A model generated the notes under the pieces. That model ran no database searches. It was not told the DNA's origin and saw only the letters and a program-made list of their open reading frames with translations. 64,000 nt of DNA from positions 108,530,349 through 108,594,348 of the forward strand of contig RSEF01000003.1 in the NCBI GenBank assembly GCA_003993805.1, read 5' to 3'. Below, one piece after another: positions 34,822-46,900 of the stretch (within the stretch, counting starts at the first letter, position 1; every line of letters begins with the position of its first letter). The position numbers were made by a program, and so were the translations under genes. Source of the DNA: Himantopus leucocephalus (lineage: Eukaryota; Chordata; Aves; Charadriiformes; Recurvirostridae).

Positions 34822-35875
34822 GGTTCTTGTCTGTCCAGTTCTCCATTTTTTCAAGGTCCCTCTGAATGGCAACACAACCATCTGCTGCCATCAACAACTC
34901 CTCCCAGTTTTGTGTCATTTGCAAAATTCCTGTGGGTCCTGTCCCACCCTCTGGGTCATTAATGAAGATGTTAAACAGTATTGGTCCCAGTATCAACCAC
35001 TGGGGTATACCACTAGTGACTGGCCTCTAGATGGATGTTGTGCTGCTAATCACAACCTCTTTGAGCCTGGCAGTTCAACCAGTTCTCAACATACTTCACT
35101 GTCTTTATCTCATCCATATTTCATCAGTTTGTCTATCAAGATGTTATGGGAGGCAGTGTCAAAAGCCTTGCTAAAGTCATGATAAACAAGCCTTCATTGA
35201 CATCGGCCAGCTCTCTCAGCATTGTGGTGCGTCCCATCAGGTCACATAGACTTGGGTATGTCTGGTTTGCTTAAATGTTCCCTAACCTGATCCTTCTCTG
35301 CCAAGAGTAAGTCCTCCTTGCTCCAGACTTTCTCTCTGGTCTCAGGGGCCTGGGGTTCCTGAAGGCAAATCCTACCATTAAAGACAGAGGCAAAGAAGGC
35401 AGTGTGTTCCTTGACCTCTTCTGCATTCTTTGTCACCACGTCCCATACCCCATTTAGCAGCAAGCATGCATTTTCCATAGCTTTCCTGTTGCTGTTGATA
35501 TACCTGTAGAAGCCCTTTTTGTTGGCCTTCATGTCCTTCACCAGATTTAACTTCAGAAGGGCTTTGGCTTTCGTAACCCTGACCGTGCGTGCTCAGTGTC
35601 TTTATATTCTTCCTGTGTCTTCTGTCTCTGCTCCCACTGCCTGTATGGTGCCTCTTTATATTGAGTTTAGTTGGAAGCTCCGTGTTCATCCATGCAGGCC
35701 TCCTGCCATCTTTGCTTGGTTTTGTGTTTATCAGGAAGGACAGTTATTGAGCTTGGAGGAGGCCATCCTTGAAAACAAGCCAGCTCTCCTGAGCTCCTCT
35801 TCTTTCCAGGACTGTATCCCATGCAATTCTTTCAACCAGATCCCTGAAGAAGCCAAATTAAAATTCCCAAGTTAA
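34822..35875 (-). repeat. CR1 LINE, reverse orientation, reverse-transcriptase part
   Basis: The continuation of the CR1 split by the LTR. The minus strand reads reverse-transcriptase words (ILGPILFNIFIND at 34814-34996) and, further upstream in the element, the linker before it (NKKGFYRYINSNRKAMENAC at 35242-35541). Frames are broken, so it is not functional. Together with 33850-34224 it forms about 1.4 kb of CR1. Confidence 0.92.
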
Positions 35876-38099
35876 ATCTTTCCTGTAAATCATCTTGTGG
35901 CTCTGTAGTCAGAAATATGCTTTTAAAATTACATGTGTTCTAGTACTAGGGGAAGTGCATGGTTCTATGAACATCCAAAGTCAGGAAATAAAAAATCTTG
36001 CGTATCCAGAAGTTTGTTAATAGTTGCAGATAGTTGGAAGAGGTAGGGTTTTTTTCTTTAAAAAGTAGAACACAAATTACTGTTCTCTTGCCTCAGATGA
36101 ATTCTCTAATGCAAAATTACAGACTATGAATTCACACAGTGAAGCAGATTAGATAATGCAGTGGAAGCCAGTGAGCGGAAGCAGTGACATGAATTTCATT
36201 CACCAATAAGAGAATAAAACCCATTTTGATTAAAAAGCTGATATAGCAGATCTAGTATTTTAACTTAGTAGTCTGTAGTGCTTCCTGCTACAGACTAATA
36301 AAGGTGAATTCCTGACTGCCACATTCTGCAAACACAGAATTCCCTTTCACACCAATTTGACGCAAATATAACTCAATTGATTTCAGTAGAGCTGTTTCTG
36401 ATTGGCACGGGTGTAAACGATACCCTTTGTCTTTTCTCAGTCGTGGCCTTTGACCTAAGTTCCTTATTACTGAGCAAATTGAGTCTTCTGCTGGTGCAGA
36501 TCAATGACGTAACATGATAATCTTGCAGAGATCTCTGGCGCTTGACTGCTTTGAAATTAAAACTAAAATGAACAGTGCAGTAGGTGTTCTAGAAAATCGA
36601 TAAGTATATAGTTAAAAAGTAGACCAACCAAGTGCTAATCCCTAGTTTAAGAGGAAGATATATAATGATTTTTCAACAGATCTTAATTTGGGGTCCAGCT
36701 GGAATTAATATAACTCTCTTCATTTGGACTTTTGGGCTGTGACAAATATGTAGACTTGCCTATTAAGAACTTGACATACCTCTTGACGTTTTAAAATCAC
36801 TGTCAGAACTTAAAGCTTAGAATATTTGTATGTGGCTTGGATAAAACTTGCTATTACAGCTCGTGATTGTTCTCATTCTGATTCTGCATTCAATTCAATG
36901 AAATCCTAGGGTTTAAATAAATTTTCCATGGATTTTAATGAAGTAGCAAAAAGCTACTCTCTTACTGCCTTGAAAACTGGAAGAGTTTGTCTGTCTTCTC
37001 TGGACACACAAAAGTTGGATGAGGACAGTGGAAGGTGATCAACCTCAACTGGTTTAGATCTTCCATAATGAAAAGAGGACAAAGCGTGAGACTTCACATG
37101 GATGCAGTCACCGTGCAGTTCAGAAATTACCCTGTCCTGTGGGTTGTGTGACACAGCAATGTCTGAAGGTCAGATCATGTTAGATGGACAGGGAACTTCT
37201 GAAGAGCTTTGACCAGGAAAGGATTCTACTCAAAGTGAAGAAACTTGTCTCTTTACAGACATCATTTTAGGATGCTATGGTAGGAGGAAGCTTAAGGGTT
37301 CTTACTCATCTTACCTCCCATTCTGTGGCAGCAGCACAGCACTGTGCAGGGCCTCGGTTTCCACTCCAGTTGCTGCCTGAGAGCCCACCTTGGGCTGTAA
37401 CCTCTACCCTTGGATGCTTGGCTTTATCCTATAAAGAATGTGTGGGGGAATGGAAGGTGGCCCACCTTAGCTTGCCTGGATGTAGCCTCCATCTGCCTTC
37501 TGCTCTTGTAAATGGAGTCTTCCCAGTGAATTCAGAGAGCTGGGAACTGAACTGCATTTTGGTAACGTTTTTGAGAAGGTTGTTGAAAAAAGTGATCTTA
37601 CACTGATTTTGCAACAGAGGTTAATGTTTGACAATGTTGGATATATTTCTAAATCAAATGCTATGGTTTTTTATGATTTTTTTTTTCTTCTAGAATTTTC
37701 TATGCAGTTCCTATTTGTGTCTTTATAAACTCATAATAAAGAAATGCCTGACAGTGAAATACAGCGGGTCCATAATCTTTTGTATTTGATTTGGTTTAGG
37801 GTAGCTGGGAAAAAAAAGCAATATCCATTTTATGTCTTTTTTTCCCTTTTTTTTTTAGTTCCTTTTGCACACAAGGCTGTGATTAATTATAGGCACTTTA
37901 ACTATTAAACTTAGGCTTAAATATCATGCAGCATCATACCTCAAAGGCTTTTTAATAGAAACATTCCCAAACAAGATTGCTTACAGTGGACTTGAATTAA
38001 GATTCTTAGATGAACTTCACTGAACAGGTATGCAGGGTCCTATTTGCTGAGATACTGAATATATCAATATAAAACCGAACCAGCTATTACATCTCAATG
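35876..38099. other. Gene-poor unique DNA
   Basis: No gene or repeat recognised. One strong CRE-like word, TGACGTAA, occurs at 36505-36512. Confidence 0.6.
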
Positions 38100-38520
38100 A
38101 AAATTTTTAATTTGGAGAAAGAAAAGTTGTGTTATCTAGCCAACCTAATTAAAGGATTTTGTGGAGATTTCCGTCGTGTATCAGATTAAATGTACATATT
38201 TGTTCTTCTGATCAGTTTTGGATTACACATACTCAGGTATACATTCATAATAATATTTATGGTATTTATGCAACAAAAGATTATTTGTAACTGATGACGT
38301 AGCCAGTTCTTTGCAGCTGTGTTTTAAAACTACAGTGTTAAATGCCACATTTGTGGCTGTCAAAGCGACATTTGCTTTATTAAATTTGGAAGCTTGAAAA
38401 GCTAATGAAGATTCCTTTTGTTCAGTGGTTTCACATTCACATTGAGACCCACTACTCCGATTATGTGTTGTACAACTGTAATTACTTTAATTGGCATATG
38501 CAAATAAGACCTTTTTTTTT
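38100..38520. promoter_or_regulatory. Probable conserved noncoding element with octamer
   Basis: Unique AT-rich sequence with clustered transcription-factor words: a POU octamer ATGCAAAT at 38498-38505 next to CTTTAATTGG, TGATGACGTAG near 38293, and CAGATTAAATG. It has the dense, undecayed texture of vertebrate developmental enhancers. Inference from composition only. Confidence 0.45.
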
Positions 38521-41500
38521 ATTTTTGTCATTCATGATATAATTTGCTAGATCTTTAAATAATACAATTTGGTGTAGGTTAAATGAAATCAGCAAAAGTA
38601 CTCAAATGCATGCTGCCTGAAAATTAGTTTAAATTATTTTATTGAAAAATATTACTTGTAAGACAAGATTATTTTTCAAACGGGTATCAGTAGTGCTCCT
38701 TATTATATGTATTTTTCAAATAGAAACTGGAGTTTTAGTGATACAGATATTACCTGAGTATACAAGTAGTTTGAATCAAGAGGCACGGTGTAACAGAGCT
38801 GAGAAAAAACAGAACAGTTTTGGTAGAGTTTGACACAGGTGCCCCAAGCCACTGGTCATCATTCACGTTGCAAAGTTCGAGATCCCTCGGTTCTTTCATA
38901 CTTGTGAAATAAAATTAAAAAATTATCTATCCTCTCTTCCTTTAACTCTGACCCCAAGAACAATATGAAATGCCATATTTAATAAAAATCAGCCAATAAA
39001 AACTAACAAGCAAACATTTATGGTTTTTAGCTCTGAGAGGTACAGGCTTCAATTTAATTCAGATTATTTTCATGTCAGGTAGTAGCGAGGTCATTTCCGT
39101 GTAAAACAAAGGCCCATGAAATAACGGGGGTTTGGCCTCATGTGGGAAGTCAGTCTGGGATTTTGTGTGTCTTTGGAACATTCATTTCTCCTGGGGCGTC
39201 CATTCAATTGTATCACAATTGTATTAGAAACTTCTGCTGACAGAATTCCTCTGAGACATCTTTTATTGACTTCATGGGTCAAGAAGCATAAAAATGAAAG
39301 ATAGCATTCTAGACTTTGCGGTGACAAGTCATTTACCTCCCTGATCTTGAAAGCAGGCTGAAAATACTTCATGGTCAGAGTACTGGCATCGGAGCTGCTG
39401 AAAGGACATCCTCTCACCTTATTTTTAATGGCATTATTTTTTTAATTTTTTCATCATCTCTTTTCAAGAAAATATATTTTTGCCTCCATTTGAAGCAGAT
39501 GAATTCTTTCACAGCTTTGTTCATCTTGACCTGATATGCTGTTTGAGGCATAGACTTTTGAGTCCTGCCTGCCACAGATATCTTGAAAATACAGGTGGCA
39601 GGTGTTACAACCTTAATTTGCATTTGGCATTTCAAGGGACACCACTTGCACAGCCATGGGCCTTGCCTGAGGGAGCAAATTATGTCCTACTATGTGCAGT
39701 CCTCTAAAGACTGTGGAGAGACTGACCGCTAAGGGCCTCATTCTTTCTTGAACTGCGATGTTAGGGTGGACTGAGTCACCCCCAGAAATGCCTCTGTCTC
39801 TTCACTGTGGACTATGGAGATCCTGAATTATTAGCTTGGATGAAATGCCAACTCTTACACTGATCCTCAGGACAGGCAATGAAGAAGTGTTCCCCGTATC
39901 TGGAAGTTTTTGCTTTGAGCGGTGTCTAGTGCAGTCCTGCGCTGGGATTTCTGCAACTGCAAAGGAGAGACAACACAAGCAGCAATATAAAATAAATGAC
40001 TTGGGTTTCATTCTGTTTTAGTTGATTTTTGAGGATCTGAAGCACAGTCAGTTCAAGTCATTAGCCTTCAAATTGCCAAGTGGAAAACAAACCAAAACAA
40101 CCCCAAACAAAGCCTCTTAATTCTTAGAAGTTGGAACTACTTCTTCACGTGCGCTAATAAATCAGCTTTTCTGTCTGGTAGCACTCAGCTACCTGACAGC
40201 ATCACCGGTGATGCTAATTTCCACAACAGGGTTCAGCAGTTCAACCTTACTGGGTTACTAGAAACTGCTTTTGACTTACTCTGGTCTCTTCCATCTGTAT
40301 CCACTTTGAATAAACGTCCTTTAAATACCATGTTTTAAGACATGTTACCTTACATTTCCCAAAACCTGAGTTTCGTGCTCTGCCACAGTAGTGGAGTTAC
40401 CCAGAATTTCCTTAGTAACGTCTGGGTGTGAATCTGCAAACTCATTGTACATTGTAATTACAAGAACCTTCACAGTTTTATTACCATAAATAATTGTTCC
40501 ATTGGAAATAGTCAATAGATACTCAAAGACAGAATTTACATCAGCAACAATATGCAACAACTAACAAAATCACAGAGCTGTTTTATCACATACATTCTAA
40601 AAAAAGTCTCTGCTTTCAAAACTGCAGCATTTACTAAAATAAAACCTAAGAATAAATAACCCCCAAATAATATATATTTATATTATCATATTCTGGGGGG
40701 GTTGATTGGATTTAAAATAAATGTCTCCACCATTTTATACCCATTAATGTTTTTGCTTTCCTTGAGGTACGAGGAGTGTCTGCTGATAGGGTGTGTGTAT
40801 TCTAGAGCACGCGGAGGAAAGATCTGCTCCTGAAACCACTCCAAAAGTTCTGCTCATCCAAGCAAAGAATTATAAACATTCACCTCAGCTGGAGATCCCA
40901 GCATCAGAACAAACCGCTGCTCAATAACAGCTTTCAAAGACATGTTGGTATTTTGCATTTGAATCTGTTGAAGAAAATTACAGAACTACTGATGGGCAAA
41001 CAACTAACAGAAAAGAATTCAAGTTTAAGTTGAGCTCCAACTTGAACTGCATTCAGTAGAAAGACTGCGTGAATCTTGGCTGACTTGGGATCAGGTTTAA
41101 ACTGACTTTTAATGATTACCTTTATTTCGAAGACAGGTCAAAAGCAAGGGAAGTTATAGCTCTTTCTCATTTAAAGCTTATTGCAATGATGCGAGTGAGA
41201 ATTTGTCTGAGTAAAGTTGAGGGACTGGGTCATTTACCAAGACTTAAGTTGCTTTCATTGTTTGTATTTTTCCCTGAGTTGGACTTGGTTACTATAAATT
41301 GTTTTGACCTGCAAACGTTCTGAGAACTATGGGCAAAAAAGTCTCTGCTGGTATAACCCTGTTAAATATAACTGTCCTAGACATAAAAAATACCTTTTTA
41401 TCACTGATATGCTATGTTGTGTGAGGCAGAAGTCTTTAATGTGCTATTTATACCTCAATATTTATCATCAAATGCAAGACAGCGTAGGAAAGGATAGAAT

Positions 41501-43359
41501 TTGGCCCTTAGTTTAATCTTGTTAGGCATTTGAATTTTTCTTGGTTTTCATTGCGAGGCAGATTTCTCCTTTATTGCCAGTGCTACTCTGGCAACTTTCT
41601 TTTCCCGTACTTATATTTCATAGAATTTTTTTTACTTCTAGTCAGATCTGCTTTTGTCTTATAGGGAAAGAAAATAAAAAGGCCAGTCTGTTATCTCACA
41701 TTTCGGTTAAGTCTAACATATATTTGCTTAGGGGTAAAAAAGGTTGAAGAAAAAAGGGAAATGTCAAAAATGAATAATAAATGGCGTATAAACAGAAGCA
41801 GATTTTCTGTGATATGTTACCCCTGATAAACTTGATAATGTTTCCCAAATGTGTTGCCTTGGTTCAGATCCAAATCTACTGGTCAGGTTTTATGTGCTAT
41901 TTTTAATTTTACTGCTTAAAAAACTTTACATCATCTTGTAGGAATTCCCTCCTACTGCATAGCTGTATCTAGTTATTTGTAGGTTAAAATTCATCTTAAT
42001 ATAGATTCATATAAAACATGTGTTACCACAGAGGCAGCAAAAAGACAGATCTGGGTGGGTAAAACAAGCTGGATTTGCAAGGAAACTCTTTTTTCTTTTT
42101 AATGAAATATGTTTTCCTTTGAGGTCACGCCGCTGTTTGATATTGTAGACTCCAAGGTCTTTCCATTCAGTAAACTTTCCTTGCCCTTTAAACAGAGAAA
42201 TCAGAACGTGAGAGGCGAATACAAACAACTGGGGACAGGGGGACCTGGAAACGTTTAGGATCCACAAAAAGCCTCTAGATCTAGGCAATGAAATCAAGAG
42301 GTCTTGCAAAACAATTCCACTCTTTGCAGTACTTAAAAATAGAAGTTGTCTCCTACAGGTACCACTGCACTGACCTAGTGGAGTTACTCTACTCTAGACT
42401 GATGTCAGTGGAGGTATTTTCAGAGAAAGAATCTTTCTCAACATAAAATATTAAAGACGTGGGAGCATTAAAACGGACGGAGAGAAGAAAGGAATGATGC
42501 TTCCAATGGCACATAGCACTGACAATACTGATAGGAGAAAAACACAACCCTAGTAATGGAAAACCATTGCAGCATTACTTGCTGATCAGTCTGTTAGTGT
42601 TTTTTCACCATTATCCCATAACAAGTAGTAGATGTGCTGCAAGTAATATCCTCAAATACTGAGTTCATGCTTCAGTGCCCCAGCCTTAGCTAAATTCAGT
42701 ATTTTGGAGTAAGTTGGGCCTGATGAACTGCATCATAAGGTATTTGATGAACTGGCTTAGCACAGACTGTAGTTATATGTGATTTCTTCTAAAGGGGAGG
42801 TGAGGCAAGTGCAAGCCCTTAAAAATCAGGAGGGGGAGTGAAAATAAACGCCCAGTCGGATCACGGGCATGTCAGACCATGTCAAAGAAGTATATTTTCC
42901 TTAACAGAGAGGAAGAAGTAGCAGAGGAGGAGCAGCAATATCAAGTCATTTGCCTCCATGAGGTTTTTGATACTACCCCACAGTGATTGCCTGGTAGTAG
43001 CTAAAGAAATGTGGTCTGGATACCTCTGTTACAGGGTGAATAAAAGCCCTTTCTTGAACGCAGACACTACATCCGTACAGCTGTATGGGGCCAGGACATG
43101 GGAGCCAGCACTGAGAGCCTCTCGGTGCCTGGCATGCTTCAGTTCCACCCCATACCCTGGTACTCGAGAAGGTCCACCCAAAGCTCGAACCTTTCTCCGA
43201 CAGGTGTGACAATGCTGTTTTGGTGGCAGAGAAAGAATAAGGGTGAATCTTGACTCTTACCCCAGGTAACTGTGATTCAGGAAGTCGGAGACATTGGGTG
43301 AGGAAAAAAATGGTTCATCAGACTTTGTTTGGTATTACGTTATACCTTTTGTGTAGTTA
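38521..43359. other. Gene-poor unique DNA
   Basis: No gene, RNA gene or clear mobile element was recognised on either strand. Open frames are all under 110 codons and lack splice or family support. Confidence 0.6.
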
Positions 43360-43960
43360 TTCCTTTAAACAAACATCAAAATATGTTCATTTGTATTAAG
43401 GAAAATGTTTAATTTTATTAAGTGGTGTTATATAAAACTGTAGCCAACTAATGAAATGCAAACTCTGCCACGCAGTCTGAAATATGAGGGACTTACATGT
43501 CGTACTCATCCCCTGCTGAAACACCATAATTGATTTCAAATTCAAGAATTTATCCTGATTGAAGTTTATGAACATTAAGGCAAAATGCTAACATTCTAAC
43601 ATTAATGTTTTTAAAGCTTCAGTGGAAATTAATGGATAAGAGATCCCTGTGCTGGCTCTCACTAGGAAAGCCACCTTTTTTGCCTTTGTTTACCAGTTCA
43701 TGTAACAGGGATAATTATTCAAGGCTAGGTCATTTAATCAGTGGGTTAACACGGCTTGCATGAGTACACTGGAGTCAGAGATTACATTTGTTTTTCTTCC
43801 TTATTTGAGTGCCTTTTAACTATAAGAGTGGTTTGCTAAAGCCATGAATTATAATTAATATAATCTGAGAAAGGTGAAGTGTAGCATAATTGAATATGGG
43901 TAAAATGTTACTCTTGCTCTCTTATGCCTGCTATATAATTATTATCAGCAGATAGTCAAA
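43360..43960. promoter_or_regulatory. Probable conserved noncoding element
   Basis: A 600-base AT-rich unique block with many ATTA/TAAT cores (GGATAATTATTCAAGG, TATAATTAATATAATC, GGAAATTAATGG) and no coding or repeat character. Inference from texture. Confidence 0.4.
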
Positions 43961-46900
43961 GTAGGAAAGAAAAGAACAGAATAAAATCTAATAGTTATAA
44001 TGATGTGTTTAATAACCACAGGTGCCAGACAAACGCTGAATTTTGTGAAGCACTCTTTATCTCAGTTCCATCACTCCTTGATCTTACCTGGGGAAAAAAA
44101 AAAGACCCTTCTCTCTTTTCATATAAGCTGTTGAGCACAATATTTTGGAAGCAAATTTAATTCCAGTATTTCACGTTTTGTGTTTTCTTTGTTTTGCTTT
44201 TCTTTTTTTTAATGTGCTTGTGGGAGAGGTGGGAGTCCAAGCTCTGCTACATCCTGCAAAGAGGCCAAAGACGGAAGCAGGACACAGCAGCAGTAAGAAT
44301 AAAAAGAGAAAAATTGGCCGTGTATAGGATTGCAGGGGCAAAAAAAGCAGCAAAACCACAAAAAGCCCTCTGCGTGAGTTGGAAGAGGGAACAATACAGC
44401 TTTATACAAACCACGCTCCATGGAGAATGATGTGTGTGCAGCTCAGAAAAAGGGTTTCCTCACTCAGACGCCTGTGTAAACATGGCTTAGGAGCCCAAGT
44501 CTCTTCTTTTACTTATTGTTTATATTCTAGTCTAATTCCATTAGTTTAAATGACATCAGAAGGTAATTTAAAAAAAAAAAAAAAAAAAAAAACCCGTGCT
44601 AACTTTCAACTANAAATGCTAGGAAAAGAAATTATTATCCTTCTGGTAAAAGCCTAGGAGAAGAAATCTCACGTGTTAGATATACATAATACTGCTCCAT
44701 TCATAGTGGGAAGGGAGGGAGGGCAATATAGGAAACTACATCAACCTTGTACCCTGTTGAAGTATAGAAGGGCACAGGTACATCTTTGGGGTGCCTGTCT
44801 GTAAAAGCAAATTAACATAAAGCCTAAATATAAGAGAGGATGATATCTAGAGAAGGCAGCTGAGATCTCTGGTGACTGAACCCTTCCACAAGGTTTTTGC
44901 CTAAGGACCACTTGCAGGCTGAGGAAAGATCTCAGTGTTGGGTTTAAGTGTGGGTATACAACATAAGAGACATGAAGCCTTCTAACCGTGTTATTTAGGT
45001 TGTGATTTTCGCTTGTGAGAGGAGACTTTTTGATTGTTTTGTGTCCTGCCTTGTTTGAAAAGGCAGAAACCAGAGGCTGTAGGTGAAACAATTGCAGGAC
45101 ACAAGGATTACTTCAGATGTTATCTGCAGTAAGCACTGGCAGCAGGTTGAGTATCTGCTCGCTGACTTGTAGAACAGCCTTTGCAAATCTTTTGGTATAT
45201 ACCTTCCTTCTGGCAATGAACTACTGATGACTCTAAGTATGTTTTTCCTGTGTGAGGTTCATTTAAGTGAATTATTTTGGGTTGACCTGTTTGGGTTTTT
45301 TTTCCTTTTTTATAAACAGGTTTGTCTATGCAACCATGTTCATGCTAAGTTGGTAGTCTGTAAGGTCTCTACTAGATGAATGGATTTAAAATAAACACTT
45401 CCCCTTGAACATCCAGATTTTAGATTAGAGAGGTAATTCTTAAGCCTTCACTCCTATCTGGAATTAATGCTCCTGATACGGACAAGTATAGGATGTGCAG
45501 TTTTAGAGCGTCCATGAGCAGGAGTTTTATAGATGCAGAGAATTTAAATCAAGAAATTCTCTGTACCAAATATGAGGAATATATTCCTTCATCAGTCTTC
45601 AAGGATGCTGTGTCTAATTTTTAGGAACTTTTTCTTCACATCATATCAAACCATCTCCTGAATAGGCATGAATCTGAATAGCTCTATTTAATGAGCAACT
45701 CTAATTTATCCAAGGAGAGGATGCAGCCTTAGCAAGCACTGCATTCTGAGGCAAAATACTGGAAGTTTACACCTGAACCCCGTTTAACTACATTGTCTGT
45801 GTAGAAATATAGGCTTTTATTTTTGATGTTCAGTTATAAAACTAAAAAAAAAAAAGGCAAAAATAGTAAAAGACAGGGAAGAGTTCAGTGTGAGCTGAGG
45901 CTAAAAGGCCTTATTTACCTAATAGAGAGGCCACAGCACCTACAGAAGTGCCAACACTAGAAGCAATGATGACTGGGAGCCCTGGGCATCAGCAGCACCT
46001 TTTCAGTGCCAGGAAAGCAAAGCGATTTGCACATTTTACAGAATCTGCAGGACGGGTTTTAGTTGCAGTGGTTTTGTGCAAAGCGTGGAGTTTTTTATAT
46101 GCATTGGTCTCTGAGGTCGTGTTACGTGCTGTAGGCTTAAGGTGCGCTCACGTGCTCTGAGGTCTGGTACTCAGAGTAAAAATGGTAAAATAAAGGATGA
46201 GTACATCGCACCGAGTTCCCAAACAGCAATATCGATTTCATCATCATGTTGTATTCCACCAGTCTTTGCCGGGGTGCAAAACAAATTCTGGAAGTTTTTG
46301 TCATTCCCATGAAAAAGAGCTGTAGTAGCACGGTAGTGCCACTCCTTTGAAGAGAGAGGACTTGTCTGCCTCTGTTAGAATTTTGTATTCAGTTCTCAAA
46401 TTAAAAACATTAGAGTAGGCAAAAACAAAAGCAGGAAGTGGATGAGAGATATGTGCAACTTCACTACAAGAAAGCAAGGCTTTTACCTGAGGAGACCCTG
46501 GTATTGGAGGGAAGAGAGCTTACGTGTATGGGTGTGAGCCAAGCTATCATCTTTGGCATGTTTTATTTTCAAGCATAGACATAGCCTGAGGTCATCAGAC
46601 ACACATTTCCCACTTCCTTAATATCCAATCTGCAGATTAAGTCGAGGAAATGTGAGTTGCGTTTACCACCTCTTCTCTTGCAAATGAGACGTGTGCTGTG
46701 GGGGCGGGATGGTTGTGGCTTTTTCTGCAAACACACTAGCCCACAGCTGGATGTACAATGAGGGCAAGTGACATGGCAGGGTTTGTATCCGTATACAGCA
46801 GGCCCCATGGTAATAATTAAGCAATATATTTGGGTGTGTCTGCCTTAATTTCTTAATTTAGATCAAGGGAATGGAGTTTTTGAAGAAACCCTCTCGCCCA

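Noticed and set aside
33619..35875. Cluster of short frames on both strands near 34-36 kb
   Set aside because: Explained by the CR1 copy and the LTR nested in it.
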